A stretch of 64,000 nt of DNA from JAANXG01 sp963731035 (GCA_963731035.1 CAVSUY010000028.1:62001-126000); one strand, 5' to 3'; counted from the stretch's first letter, positions 7,914 through 17,005 are shown. Numbers and translations are program-made. Notes: generated by a model not told the origin, from the sequence alone.

Positions 7914-9191
7914 ATGAACGTGACTATGACAGAACACGAGCAGAACAAACTTGTCGTCGAGAACTTGTACAAGATCTTCGGTCCCGAACCGGATCGGGCT
8001 TTCGACTTCCTCGAAGCGGGCAAGCCCAAGAACGAAATACTGAAAGAGACTGGTCTGACGGTGGGCGTCCAGGACACCAGCTTCTCCGTGGGAGCCGGTG
8101 AGATCTTCGTGGTGATGGGTTTGTCGGGATCCGGCAAGTCCACATTGGTTCGCATGCTCAACCGGCTCATCGAACCCACCCGTGGCGAGATCTCCATCGA
8201 CGGCGAGAGCATCACGAAGGCCTCGAGGGAGACGGTCAGGGACATCCGCCTGCGCAAGATGGCCATGGTGTTTCAGCACTTCGCCTTGTTTCCCCACATG
8301 ACGGTACTGGAAAACGCGGCGTACGGCTTGAAGATCCAGGGAGTCGCCCTTGAGAAGCGCGAGGAGAAGGCGATGCGTGCACTCAAGCAGGTGGGCCTGG
8401 AGGCATGGTCGGGGAGCGCCCCGAACGCGTTGTCCGGCGGCATGCAGCAGCGCGTCGGACTGGCGCGCGGCCTCGCTGTGGATCCGGAGATTCTGCTGAT
8501 GGACGAGCCGTTCAGCGCCCTCGATCCACTCATCCGGCGGGATATGCAGCAGGAGCTGCTCGAGCTGCAGCGCAGTCTGCACAAGACCATCGTGTTCATC
8601 ACCCACGACCTCAACGAGGCGCTCATCCTCGGCGACCGGATCGCCATCATGAAAGAGGGGCGATTCGTGCAGATCGGCAATCCCCAGGACATCGTCTCCA
8701 ATCCAGCGGACGACTACGTCGCCGCCTTCACTCAGGATATCGACCGCGGGCGGGTGTTTACGGCCAGGTACGTGATGCAGGAGCCGGGCGCCTTGAGCCT
8801 TGGCGACGATACGCCGAAGACCGCGCTCAAGAAGATGAAGCAGCTCCACCGCAACGGCCTGTACGTGGTGCACGGTGGAGACGTCGCCGGCGTCGTTACC
8901 TACGCCGACGCCGTGGAGCACGCCGCCGGCAACGGCGGCGGCTTGTCCGCTATCGTTCGGGACGACTTCCCGTCGGTGAGCCCGGACAAGTTCCTGTATG
9001 AAGTGTACGACGAGTGCAGCAGCGGTCTGCCGATCGCGGTGATAGGCGAGACCGGCGCCCTGGCGGGGGTGGTTGATCCACTGCACGTGTTCGCCAAGCT
9101 GACCGCCGACGAAGAAGAGGAGCAGCCCGGCTCCGCCGGTCGACGGGTATCCGATTCGATGTCCGAACAACTCCGGGAGGCGCGCCAATGA
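7914..9191 (+). CDS. proV: Glycine betaine/proline ABC transporter, ATP-binding protein ProV
   Basis: A 425-residue ABC ATPase of the quaternary-amine uptake family. Walker A is GLSGSGKST at residues 69-77. The signature LSGGMQQRV and Walker B ILLMDEPFSALD follow. The C-terminal about 130 residues form the tandem CBS region that senses ionic strength in this family. Its long N-terminal extension before Walker A is typical of ProV/OpuAA. A second Met at residue 5 could also be the start. The last codons overlap the proW start (ATGA), showing translational coupling. The complex imports compatible solutes under osmotic stress. Confidence 0.95.
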   Translation: MNVTMTEHEQNKLVVENLYKIFGPEPDRAFDFLEAGKPKNEILKETGLTVGVQDTSFSVGAGEIFVVMGLSGSGKSTLVRMLNRLIEPTRGEISIDGESITKASRETVRDIRLRKMAMVFQHFALFPHMTVLENAAYGLKIQGVALEKREEKAMRALKQVGLEAWSGSAPNALSGGMQQRVGLARGLAVDPEILLMDEPFSALDPLIRRDMQQELLELQRSLHKTIVFITHDLNEALILGDRIAIMKEGRFVQIGNPQDIVSNPADDYVAAFTQDIDRGRVFTARYVMQEPGALSLGDDTPKTALKKMKQLHRNGLYVVHGGDVAGVVTYADAVEHAAGNGGGLSAIVRDDFPSVSPDKFLYEVYDECSSGLPIAVIGETGALAGVVDPLHVFAKLTADEEEEQPGSAGRRVSDSMSEQLREARQ

Positions 9192-10114
9192 GACCTTCCG
9201 ACTGGTTTACGATTCCGTTGGACCAATGGGTCGAAGTTTTTGTCAAAGACTGGCTGGTGCCCAACTTCCGCCCATTCTTTCACGCTATCCAGTGGCCCGT
9301 GGACAAGACATTGACCTGGCTGGATGCTTTCCTCCAGTCCATCCCGGTACTGGTATTCGTTGCGGCCGTGGTGCTCATCGCCTGGCGCACCGCCGGCCGC
9401 GGTGTTGCTGTTTTCAGCCTGGTGGCGCTGGTGTTCCTGGATCTCATCAAAGTGTGGCCGGAGACCATGACCACGCTGGCCATGATCGTGACGGCGGTCC
9501 TGTTCTGCGCACTGGTGGGGATTCCGCTCGGCATCGCCGCCGCGCGAAGCGATCGTTTCGCGCTGGTGCTGAGACCGATCCTCGACATCATGCAGACCAT
9601 CCCGCCGTTTGTGTATCTCGTGCCGATCGTGATGTTGTTCGGCGTAGGGATGGTGCCGGGCGTAATCGCCACCATCATATTCGCGCTGCCGCCCATCGTC
9701 CGCCTGACCAACCTGGGAATCCGGCAGGTGCGCGAAGAGCTGGTCGAAGCCGCCTACGCGTTCGGGTCGTCGCCCAGGCAGGTGCTGTGGGACATCCAGG
9801 TCCCCCTGGCGCTGCGCACCATCATGGCGGGGTTGAACCAGACCCTGATGCTGGCACTGTCGATGGTGGTCATCGCGGCGCTGATCGGCGCCGGCGGGCT
9901 CGGCCTGACCGTGTACACCGGGCTCGGCCGGCTCGATGTGGGAGCCGCGACCGAAGGCGGGGTGGGCATCGTCCTGCTGGCGATCACTCTCGATCGCATT
10001 ACCCAGGCCCTGGGGGAAACCCGTCCGGGAGAGCGGACGTCCCTGTGGCGCACGATCAAGTCATTTTTCAGCATGAACGGTTTAGCGGCCGGCTCCGGGA
10101 CGGCGTCAAGGTAG
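9188..10114 (+). CDS. proW: Glycine betaine/proline ABC transporter permease ProW
   Basis: A 308-residue inner-membrane permease with about seven hydrophobic segments. It contains the binding-protein-dependent transport signature around LVEAAYAFGSSPRQVLWDIQ, where the EAA loop contacts ProV. Family-specific stretches include MQTIPPFVYLVPIVMLFG and LNQTLMLALSMVVIAALIGA. Its start overlaps the end of proV by 4 bp. A 122-bp gap then separates it from proX and includes a GGGGG-CAAG-CCCCC hairpin at 10137-10150. That hairpin may mark RNA processing that lets proX accumulate separately. Confidence 0.95.
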   Translation: MRPSDWFTIPLDQWVEVFVKDWLVPNFRPFFHAIQWPVDKTLTWLDAFLQSIPVLVFVAAVVLIAWRTAGRGVAVFSLVALVFLDLIKVWPETMTTLAMIVTAVLFCALVGIPLGIAAARSDRFALVLRPILDIMQTIPPFVYLVPIVMLFGVGMVPGVIATIIFALPPIVRLTNLGIRQVREELVEAAYAFGSSPRQVLWDIQVPLALRTIMAGLNQTLMLALSMVVIAALIGAGGLGLTVYTGLGRLDVGAATEGGVGIVLLAITLDRITQALGETRPGERTSLWRTIKSFFSMNGLAAGSGTASR

Positions 10115-10236
10115 GGGTCCTGCCGGAACCGGCACCGGGGGCAAGCCCCCACTCACAGCGGGACACGGTCGCGGCGCCACGCGCCCTGCCGACGCCCGCG
10201 AAATCCACGAGGAAGATCAAGACGGAGGTGTCGATC

Positions 10237-11289
10237 ATGAACTTCTTCCATAGAGCCAAAGCCATAGCTACCGGTGTTGTTGTGGCCACGCTGATGGCCG
10301 CCTCGCTGGGCGTCCAGGCAGCCATGGCCAAAGACAAACCCGGCGAAGGCGTGACCGTGAAGATGGCCCGCGCCACTTGGGACACGGGCTGGTTTCAGGC
10401 CGAAGTGTACCGGCAGATGCTGGAAAAGCTCGGCTACAGCATCCCGCGTGTCACCACCCTGGACAACCCGCCGTTCTACCAATCGGTCGGCCAGGGAGAC
10501 ATGGACCTGTGGGTGAACGGTTGGTTTCCGCTACACAACAGTTATGAAGGCGCATTCAAGTCGGGCGCCGAGAAGATCGGCTACGTCGCCAAGGGCGGCG
10601 CCCTTCAGGGCTATCTGGTGGACAAGAAGACCGCCGAGAAGTTGAACATCACCAGCCTGCAGGATTTCAAGCGTCCCGAAGTGGTCAAGGCGTTCGACTC
10701 CAACGGCGACGGCAAGGCCGACCTGGTCGCATGCCCGCCGGGTTGGGGTTGCGAGAAGGTGATCTCCTACCAGATGGACGCTTACAACCTTCACGATTAC
10801 ATCAAACCCATCAAGGCCGGCTACGCCGCCTCCATGGCGGACGCACTGGGCCGCTACAAGAACGGCGGGTCCATCTTCTTCTATACCTGGACTCCCAACT
10901 GGACCGTCGGCATGCTCAAGCCGGGCAAGGATGTGGTGTGGCTGACGGTCGACAAGGCCAAGCTGCCGCCCGACCAGAAGGATCTGGAGGACGACACTAC
11001 CATCTCCGGCGTGACCGGCTGCACGGAGGACCCCTGTAACATGGGTTGGCCGGCCAACGATATCCGCCCCGTCGCCAACAAGAAGTTCCTCGGGAACAAT
11101 CCGGCCGCCAAGAAGCTGCTTGAGGAGGCCCGCATCCCCATCGGGGACATCTTCGCCCAGAACGCCAAGATGAACAACGGTGCGGACAGCACCGAGGACA
11201 TCAAGAAGCAGGCCAGCCAGTGGATCGCCGATAACCAGGAGTTGGTGAACAAGTGGCTCAGCGACGCCCGCGAAGCCGCCAGCATGTAG
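10237..11289 (+). CDS. proX: Glycine betaine-binding periplasmic protein ProX
   Basis: The substrate-binding component of the ProVWX uptake system, 350 residues. The ATG at 10237 is chosen because GGAGG lies eight bases upstream and the protein then begins with a signal peptide (about residues 1-30). The frame is open far upstream, overlapping proW, but that extension has no family similarity. OpuAC/ProX features include ARATWDTGWFQAEVY and ACPPGWGCEK, whose two Cys match the disulfide pair of enterobacterial ProX. Several Trp residues (WVNGWF, TWTPNW) are likely to form the aromatic cage for betaine. A terminator follows at once. Confidence 0.95.
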   Translation: MNFFHRAKAIATGVVVATLMAASLGVQAAMAKDKPGEGVTVKMARATWDTGWFQAEVYRQMLEKLGYSIPRVTTLDNPPFYQSVGQGDMDLWVNGWFPLHNSYEGAFKSGAEKIGYVAKGGALQGYLVDKKTAEKLNITSLQDFKRPEVVKAFDSNGDGKADLVACPPGWGCEKVISYQMDAYNLHDYIKPIKAGYAASMADALGRYKNGGSIFFYTWTPNWTVGMLKPGKDVVWLTVDKAKLPPDQKDLEDDTTISGVTGCTEDPCNMGWPANDIRPVANKKFLGNNPAAKKLLEEARIPIGDIFAQNAKMNNGADSTEDIKKQASQWIADNQELVNKWLSDAREAASM

Positions 11290-11320
11290 CGCCTGCGTCC
11301 AACAGGAAGACTCCGAAAAC

Positions 11321-11347
11321 GCCCGGCCTTTCGGCCGGGCTTTTTTT
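11321..11347 (+). terminator. Rho-independent terminator of proVWX
   Basis: An 8-bp perfect GC stem (GCCCGGCC / GGCCGGGC) with a TTTC loop is followed directly by seven T. It starts 32 bp after the proX stop codon. Confidence 0.95.
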
Positions 11348-11380
11348 ACCCCGTCGGTCTATACGTAGCAGCTACGCATC

Positions 11381-11460
11381 GTAGGAGCGGCTTTAGCCGC
11401 GATTGCCTGAACCAGGCACGGCGCCCAAGCGTCGTAATCGCGGCTAAAGCCGCTCCTACA
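11381..11460. repeat. REP-like inverted pair, locus 3
   Basis: Two facing copies with core GGAGCGGCTTTAGCCGC (loop TT rather than TC) are separated by about 36 bp, which themselves contain a small inverted repeat (GCCTGAACCAGGC). The pair lies just after the proX terminator. Confidence 0.9.
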
Positions 11461-11584
11461 TCCGAGGGGTCACGACAGCGCAGATCCGGACTCCACACGT
11501 TGTCCCCGCCTGTGGCGCGGCATCCCGCGATGTGGATAATTGATCCCCGAAGACGAATGCCGGACAGAATGGAGAGGTAGCACC

Positions 11585-12259
11585 ATGGTCGAAAGCAAGC
11601 TTGATCACCTGGCGGTGGCGGCCGCCGATCTCAATACCGGGAGCGAATACATCGAGGACCTGCTCGGCGTGAAGACCGTCCCGGGAGGCAAGCACGCGAT
11701 GATGGGTACCCACAACCGGCTGCTGCGTCTGGGAGAGGATCAGTACCTGGAAGTCATCGCCATCGATCCCGGAGGTGCTACCCCGGCGAGGCCGCGCTGG
11801 TTCTCGCTCGACGATCCGTTGATGCAGGCCCGTATCAAGCAGGCTCCGACCCTGGTGACGTGGGTTGCGAGAACCCCGGACATCGATCAAGCCGCTGGGC
11901 ATCCGCCCTACGACGGAATGGAAATCAAGGAAGCCGCCCGAGGAGATCTCCGCTGGCGTATGACCTTTGAAGGGAACGGCGCCCTTCTGTACGAAGGGGC
12001 GCTGCCGCTGCTGATCCAGTGGCAAAGCGAGTTAACGGCGCCCCGGATGTTGCCGGACTCCGGCTGCGCGCTGCGGCGCTTCGTTATCCAGAGCCCGCAG
12101 GCGCGGCGGGTCCGGCAGGCCCTTCAGGACATCAATCTTCGCAGCGTGGAGGTCAATCAGTCGCTGGAGACCGGCCTGGCCGCCACTTTGAGCACCCCGG
12201 CCCGGGGCGAAGTGGTCCTATCGTCGGTGGCCGTCAGCGAACCCGACAATGCTGCCTGA
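11585..12259 (+). CDS. Glyoxalase-like (VOC superfamily) protein
   Basis: A 224-residue protein whose first half matches the glyoxalase-like domain: LDHLAVAAADLNTG, then LLRLGEDQYLEVIAID. The fold is shared by glyoxalases, dioxygenases and resistance proteins. Candidate metal ligands are His8 of DHLAV and the Glu of YLEVI. ATG 11585 is preferred over an in-frame ATG 45 bp upstream because GGAGAGG precedes it. Substrate is unknown. It stands alone after the REP pair and runs toward the GNAT-rsmG-par genes. Confidence 0.8.
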   Translation: MVESKLDHLAVAAADLNTGSEYIEDLLGVKTVPGGKHAMMGTHNRLLRLGEDQYLEVIAIDPGGATPARPRWFSLDDPLMQARIKQAPTLVTWVARTPDIDQAAGHPPYDGMEIKEAARGDLRWRMTFEGNGALLYEGALPLLIQWQSELTAPRMLPDSGCALRRFVIQSPQARRVRQALQDINLRSVEVNQSLETGLAATLSTPARGEVVLSSVAVSEPDNAA

Positions 12260-12372
12260 TCCACGCTCAGTCCTTGCGAGGCGGTGTTCGCCGCCGCGGC
12301 GATCCGCGCAGGTGCGGCTCGCGGTGGTTGTGTCGACGGTCATGCCTGCGCGCACTGACGCGGACTTCGCCC

Positions 12373-12852
12373 GTGACTGAACCTGAAATACGCACGGCCT
12401 CCGTTGACGACGCTCCGCAGCTGATCGCGTTCAACTGCGCCATGGCACGGGAAACCGAGGATCTCGAGCTCGATCCGGACACTGTTACCGCGGGCGTGCG
12501 CGCCCTGTTCGAGTACCCCGAGCGAGGGTTCTACGTGGTGGCCGACGCCGGTGCCCGTCTGGCCGGGTCGCTGATGGTCACCACCGAGTGGAGCGATTGG
12601 CGCGACGGCTTGTTCTGGTGGATCCAGAGCGTCTACGTTCGCCCCGAGCATCGTCGCCGGGGCGTGTACCGGGCTCTGTATCGATTCGTCCACGATCTGG
12701 CCGGGAAACGGCCAGAGGTTTGCGGGTTCCGGCTCTACGTCGAGCAGGACAACCGCCGGGCCCAGAAGACCTATCGATCGCTGGGAATGAACCGCACCCG
12801 GTACCTGGTCTACGAGGCTTCGACGCGCGAGCCCGGTGTCCGCGAGCCGTGA
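12373..12852 (+). CDS. GNAT-family N-acetyltransferase
   Basis: A 159-residue single-domain acetyltransferase that moves an acetyl group from acetyl-CoA to an unidentified amine. The acetyl-CoA pyrophosphate-binding motif A is visible as VYVRPEHRRRGVYRALY, with the R/Q-x-x-G-x-G/A pattern as RRRGVY. Motif B follows as FRLYVEQDNRRAQKTYRSLGM. Start GTG 12373 gives a normal-length protein; the open frame extends upstream without similarity. It overlaps rsmG by 4 bp (GTGA), so the two are translationally coupled. Confidence 0.85.
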   Translation: MTEPEIRTASVDDAPQLIAFNCAMARETEDLELDPDTVTAGVRALFEYPERGFYVVADAGARLAGSLMVTTEWSDWRDGLFWWIQSVYVRPEHRRRGVYRALYRFVHDLAGKRPEVCGFRLYVEQDNRRAQKTYRSLGMNRTRYLVYEASTREPGVREP

Positions 12853-13499
12853 GTGACAACGTTGCCGCCCTGATCGAGCAGGGGATGGCGGCGCTGGGTC
12901 TCGCTCCGCCCCAGGGCTCCGTCGAACGACTGTCACATTTCGTGGAGTTGCTGAAGAAGTGGAACCGCGGCCAGAATCTCACCGCCATCACCGAGCCCCA
13001 TGCCATGGTCGCCAGGCATGTCCTCGACAGTCTCGCGGGGACGCCCTGGGTGACGGGAACGGAGGTGCTGGATGTCGGGAGCGGCGCCGGCCTGCCGGGC
13101 ATTCCCCTGGCGATCGCCGACCCATCGAGGCATCTGGTGCTGCTTGACAGCCGGGGCAAGAGGATTCAGTTCCTGCTCCACGCCAGACAGGTACTGAAGC
13201 TGGAGAACGTCGACGTGGTTCAGGCGCGGTTCGAGAAATATCAACCGCAGCTCGAATTTGATACGCTCGTCGCCAGGGCATTTGCCGCCCTGCCGACCCT
13301 GCTGCGTTCGGCCGCACCGTTCATCGCGGCGGGCACCCGCCTCGTCGTGTGGCAGCGCAACGATCCCTCCGCCGAACTGCAGGAGGTGCTGGCCGGCAGG
13401 CCGCTTCGACACCGGGTGCATGCCGTGGAGGTTCCGGGAATTGCGGAGGCCCGCCACATCGCGGTGGTGGAGCGCTCCGGGGCGCGGCTGTCCGAATAA
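12849..13499 (+). CDS. rsmG: 16S rRNA (guanine-527-N7)-methyltransferase RsmG
   Basis: A 216-residue SAM-dependent methyltransferase (GidB) that modifies G527 of 16S rRNA. The SAM-binding motif is EVLDVGSGAGLPGIPLA. The N-terminal LLKKWNRGQNLTAI and the segment HVLDSLAG are family signatures. GTG 12849 overlaps the preceding stop; the open frame is longer upstream but that part is antisense-like. rsmG usually follows mnmG (gidA); here a GNAT and a VOC gene occupy that place. parA and parB follow, as in many bacterial origin regions. Confidence 0.95.
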   Translation: MSDNVAALIEQGMAALGLAPPQGSVERLSHFVELLKKWNRGQNLTAITEPHAMVARHVLDSLAGTPWVTGTEVLDVGSGAGLPGIPLAIADPSRHLVLLDSRGKRIQFLLHARQVLKLENVDVVQARFEKYQPQLEFDTLVARAFAALPTLLRSAAPFIAAGTRLVVWQRNDPSAELQEVLAGRPLRHRVHAVEVPGIAEARHIAVVERSGARLSE

Positions 13500-13647
13500 T
13501 TTTTCGGCGCACGCTATACAATACGGCTGGCGGGCTGTTGGTAAAGAGCCCGCTAATGCGGGGCACGGAAATCCCGTCCGCGAATCATGCGCTGTAAGTG
13601 CTTGATTCGGCGTAGCCAAGTGCGGACATGTGCCGCGCGAGGCGGCT

Positions 13648-13671
13648 AAAAGGGGCAGGAAAGCCCTTTTT
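13648..13671 (+). terminator. Terminator-like hairpin between rsmG and parA
   Basis: AAAAGGGGC and GCCCTTTT pair over nine positions (one G-T wobble) around an AGGAAA loop and end in a T-run. It lies 36 bp before the parA start, so it may end rsmG transcripts or attenuate read-through into parAB. Confidence 0.55.
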
Positions 13672-13707
13672 CGCCATCCTGCTAACTCCCGACGAACCGG
13701 CAATCGC

Positions 13708-14478
13708 ATGGGTAAGGTCATCGCAGTCGCCAATCAGAAGGGCGGGGTCGGCAAGACCACGACCGGGATCAACCTGGCGGCGTCCCTTGCCCGCAGTGCC
13801 CGCAAGGTCCTGCTGATCGACATAGACCCGCAGGGCAACGCCACCGTGGGCAGCGGCGTGGACAAGGACCGAGAGGGCTTGGCGACGATCTACGACGTCC
13901 TGATGGGCAACGAGACCGCCGAGGCCGCGGTGGTGGCGACCGCCAACGAGTTCGACCTGATTCCCGCCAACAGCGACCTTTCGGGCGCCCAGGTGGAGCT
14001 GCTGGATGAGCTGGGCCGCGAGCTGCGCTTGAAATCCGCTTTGGCAGCCATCCGGCAGCAATACGACTATGTGCTGGTCGACTGCCCGCCGTCCCTGAAT
14101 CTCCTGACGGTCAACGCCCTGACGGCGGCCGATACCGTTATCATACCCATGCAGTGCGAGTACTTCGCGCTGGAAGGCTTGACCGACCTGATCAACACCA
14201 TCAAGAAGATTCGTGAGATGCTCAACCCGAATCTGCGAATAGAAGGATTGCTGCGCACTATGTACGACGGGCGCAATACCTTGTCCATGGAGGTTTCCGA
14301 ACAGCTCCAGGCCCATTTCGGCGACAAGGTGTACGAAACCATCATTCCCCGCAACGTCCGGATCGCCGAGGCGCCCAGCCACGGCATGCCGGTCTTCTCC
14401 TACGACTCCACCTCCAAGGGAGCGCAGGCCTATCTGGCGCTGGCCGGAGAGCTCCTGCAGCGGGAGCACGCCGCGTGA
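13708..14478 (+). CDS. parA: Chromosome-partitioning ATPase ParA (Soj)
   Basis: A 256-residue P-loop ATPase that moves ParB-parS complexes over the nucleoid. The deviant Walker A motif KGGVGKTTT is at residues 11-19. DIDPQGNAT and DCPPSLNLLTVNAL are the other conserved ParA motifs. ATG 13708 gives the standard Soj N-terminus MGKVIAVANQ; the frame is open 78 bp further upstream without similarity. There is no N-terminal HTH, so this is the chromosomal type. It overlaps parB by 4 bp. Confidence 0.96.
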   Translation: MGKVIAVANQKGGVGKTTTGINLAASLARSARKVLLIDIDPQGNATVGSGVDKDREGLATIYDVLMGNETAEAAVVATANEFDLIPANSDLSGAQVELLDELGRELRLKSALAAIRQQYDYVLVDCPPSLNLLTVNALTAADTVIIPMQCEYFALEGLTDLINTIKKIREMLNPNLRIEGLLRTMYDGRNTLSMEVSEQLQAHFGDKVYETIIPRNVRIAEAPSHGMPVFSYDSTSKGAQAYLALAGELLQREHAA

Positions 14479-15335
14479 GCGCCAGGAAGAAACGGCTCGG
14501 CCGCGGCCTGGACGCTTTGCTCAGTGATCCGGCGGCAACCTCCGGCAGCCGCGACGGCAAGCTGATCCAGGTCCCCATCGAGTCACTCGCGCGCGGCCAG
14601 TACCAGCCAAGGACCCGCATGAACAAGGAGGCCCTCGAGGAGCTGGCACAGTCCATCAAAGCGCGAGGCATCGTGCAGCCCATCGTGGCGCGGGAAACCG
14701 CCGCCGGCGGCGGCTACGAGATCATCGCCGGAGAGCGTCGCTGGCGGGCGGCCCAGATCGCCGGTTTGGAAACCGTGCCGGTGGTGCTGCGCGAGATTCC
14801 CGACGAGGCGGCCCTGGCGATCTCGCTGATCGAGAACATCCAGCGTGAGAATCTCAATCCCATCGAGGAAGCGACGGGGCTCAAGCGCCTGCTGGAGGAG
14901 TTCGGACTGACCCACGACCGAGTGGCCCAGGGCGTGGGCCGGTCCCGCTCGGCGGTGACCAACATTCTGCGCCTGCTGTCCCTCGGCTCGGTGGCCAGGA
15001 ACCTGCTGGAGGAAGGCAAGCTGGAGATGGGCCATGCCCGGGCTCTGCTGACGCTGGACGGCAACGACCAGGATACCGCCGCCAAGGCGGTCGTCTCCAG
15101 GCGCCTGTCGGTACGCCAGGCGGAGGACTTGGTCAAGCAGCTCCAGACGAAGTCCGGCGGCCGGAAGAAAAAGAGGAACTCGGGCCCCGACCCCGACGTT
15201 CAACGGTTGCAGGAGGAGTTGTCGGAACGACTCGGCACCAACGTCAACATCAAGCACAAGCGGGGGCGGGGCCAACTCATCATTGACTATCACAGTCTGG
15301 AAGAGCTCGACGGCCTGCTGAGCCGGATCCGCTGA
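14475..15335 (+). CDS. parB: Chromosome-partitioning protein ParB (Spo0J)
   Basis: A 286-residue parS-binding CTPase. The N-terminal ParB domain has PRTRMNKEALEELAQSIK and the GERRWRAAQIAG box. The central HTH includes LTHDRVAQGVGRSRSAVTN. The C-terminal dimerisation region ends in IDYHSLEELDGLLSRI. GTG 14475 overlaps the parA stop codon (GTGA). I searched by eye for a TGTTNCACGTGAAACA-like parS in this window and found none. Confidence 0.96.
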   Translation: MSARKKRLGRGLDALLSDPAATSGSRDGKLIQVPIESLARGQYQPRTRMNKEALEELAQSIKARGIVQPIVARETAAGGGYEIIAGERRWRAAQIAGLETVPVVLREIPDEAALAISLIENIQRENLNPIEEATGLKRLLEEFGLTHDRVAQGVGRSRSAVTNILRLLSLGSVARNLLEEGKLEMGHARALLTLDGNDQDTAAKAVVSRRLSVRQAEDLVKQLQTKSGGRKKKRNSGPDPDVQRLQEELSERLGTNVNIKHKRGRGQLIIDYHSLEELDGLLSRIR

Positions 15336-15666
15336 GAGAGTTCGGGCGCGTTCCCCACCCGTGCATCGCACCACGGCCGGGGTGGGCCGCGCCGGGGAGC
15401 GAAAGTGTATCCTGCCGCAGGTGCCTGACAATCCGTCGCTTCACGCCTTGAATCAGGCACTTAATGAATGATGTCGGCTGCTCCGGTGCAATGTGCGGCA
15501 CAGGGTCGATTCTCAATCGCGAACACTGTATCGTAGAGCCTGAGAGAGGCTCGGCCTCAAAGCCATTGACCCGCGAGCGGGGCTACTTTTATACTCGCCC
15601 GCCCTTGTTGCGCTGCAACCAGGCCCGACCTGATTACGACGTCGGCGGTGGGCATGTTGTTGGGGA
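15336..15666. other. Intergenic region between parB and atpI
   Basis: About 330 bp with no supportable gene. A GC-rich inverted repeat (CCCCACCC / GGGTGGG) follows parB without a T-run. The right part carries the atp promoter at 15566-15595. Confidence 0.6.
15566..15595 (+). promoter_or_regulatory. Sigma-70-type promoter of the atp operon
   Basis: TTGACC and TATACT are separated by 18 bp, a close match to the sigma-70 consensus. It lies about 70 bp before atpI, the first gene of the operon. Transcription would start near 15602. Confidence 0.7.
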
Positions 15667-16128
15667 GTGCAAAACCGCATCGAATCACTCGGGTTCGCGA
15701 CGTTGACGAAGCAAGGGACCTGGTCCGAATTCCCGTTTCGGCGTTTGCTCGCGGCCCAATCGGCGGTGGCTGCGCTGGCAGCGGCGTTTGGCGGATTCGG
15801 CGGTGCCGACGCGGCGCGTTCGGCGCTTGCGGGCGCCGTGATCTGCGGCGTCGCGAACGTCTACGCGGCGTGGCGTGTGTTTGCAGCCAGGCACGGTCCG
15901 GTATCGGAGTACGGCGAGTTGGCCAACCTGTACCGGGCGGAATTCGGGAAGCTGGTTGTGATCGGCGCGCTGAGCGCTGTATGGTTTTCGGTTTCGAAGG
16001 TGGTCATCCTGGCGTTTATCGGGGGATGCCTGTCCGCTATCGTGGCGGGCATACTGATCGCCGCGACATTCAACCCGGACAGACCGGGCACACATAACTC
16101 TAAAGTGCATCGAACCCATGGCGAGTGA
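15667..16128 (+). CDS. atpI: ATP synthase subunit I (AtpI)
   Basis: A 153-residue membrane protein with four hydrophobic stretches, first in the ATP synthase operon. AtpI is a small accessory protein thought to help assemble the c-ring. Sequence is weakly conserved across the family, and recognition here rests on size, hydrophobic pattern and position before atpB. GTG is the likely start with a GGGG stretch just upstream. Its end overlaps atpB by 11 bp. Confidence 0.85.
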   Translation: MQNRIESLGFATLTKQGTWSEFPFRRLLAAQSAVAALAAAFGGFGGADAARSALAGAVICGVANVYAAWRVFAARHGPVSEYGELANLYRAEFGKLVVIGALSAVWFSVSKVVILAFIGGCLSAIVAGILIAATFNPDRPGTHNSKVHRTHGE

Positions 16129-17005
16129 GCCTCTAACAGCCAACGGTTATATCAAGCATCACCTGGAACACTGGGTGTTTGGTCCTCTACCAGACGGAGG
16201 CTGGGGATTCGCCCATTCCGCCGAGCAGGCCAGGGAGATGGGGTTCTGGGCCATCAACTTGGATACCATGCTGTGGTCCATTGTTCTGGGAGTGCTCTTC
16301 CTGTGGATATTCCGCAAGGCCGCCAATAAGGCCGGCGGCGACACACCAAGCAGCTTCCTGAATTTCATCGAGTGGACCGTCGAGTTCATCGACGATCAGG
16401 TGCGCGGGGCGTTTTCCGCACGCAACAAGCTCATCGCACCGCTGGCCCTGACGTTGTTCGTGTGGATTCTGCTCGAAAATACCATGGACCTGGTACCTGT
16501 GGATTGGATACCCCGCGTGACCCAGCTCATCGGTGAGTATGTCTTCGGTCAGGATCCCCACCACGTCTACATGAAAGTGGTTCCGACCACGGACCCCAAC
16601 GCAACATTCGGCATGTCGATCGGCGTGTTCCTGCTGACCCTGTACTACAGCCTGAAGATGAAGGGCCCGATTGGCTACGCCGCCGAATTGACCATGCAGC
16701 CGTTCCAGGCGAATAACATCGTGCTGAAGATCCTGTTCATGCCGATCAACTTCTTCCTGGAGTTCATCAGCCTGGTCTCGAAGCCGATTTCGCTGTCCCT
16801 GCGATTGTTCGGGAACATCTTCGCCGGAGAGATGATTTTCATCCTCATCGCGCTGCTGTACAGCGGCGGCGTGGCCTGGGGAGTCCTCGGCGGCGTTCTG
16901 CAGATAGGGTGGGCAATTTTTCACATCCTGATCGTCCTGCTGCAGGCTTTTATCTTCATGGTGCTGACCATCGTGTACCTCGACATGGCTCACCAGGAGC
17001 ATTAG
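16118..17005 (+). CDS. atpB: F1Fo ATP synthase subunit a
   Basis: The proton-channel subunit of Fo, 295 residues with five or six transmembrane helices. The essential Arg that faces the c-ring lies in SLRLFGNIFAGEMIF. The C-terminal helix FIFMVLTIVYLDMAHQEH is typical of gammaproteobacterial AtpB. The extended loop with DLVPVDWIPR is also normal for this group. The gene overlaps atpI and is followed by a 91-bp AT-richer leader before atpE, common where subunit c needs high translation. Confidence 0.97.
   Translation: MASEPLTANGYIKHHLEHWVFGPLPDGGWGFAHSAEQAREMGFWAINLDTMLWSIVLGVLFLWIFRKAANKAGGDTPSSFLNFIEWTVEFIDDQVRGAFSARNKLIAPLALTLFVWILLENTMDLVPVDWIPRVTQLIGEYVFGQDPHHVYMKVVPTTDPNATFGMSIGVFLLTLYYSLKMKGPIGYAAELTMQPFQANNIVLKILFMPINFFLEFISLVSKPISLSLRLFGNIFAGEMIFILIALLYSGGVAWGVLGGVLQIGWAIFHILIVLLQAFIFMVLTIVYLDMAHQEH

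Noticed and set aside
7683..9188. A 501-codon minus-strand frame opposite proV
   Set aside because: proV has all ABC motifs on the plus strand; the antisense frame shows no recognisable feature.
9226..10236. A long upstream extension of the proX frame
   Set aside because: It overlaps proW out of frame, reads as low-complexity Arg/Gly/Ala and ends at a well-placed ribosome site and signal peptide at 10237.
12900..16000. parS sites and DnaA boxes near parAB
   Set aside because: I looked for TGTTNCACGTGAAACA-like palindromes and clustered TTATNCACA boxes and saw none; a computed search would be needed to exclude weak sites.
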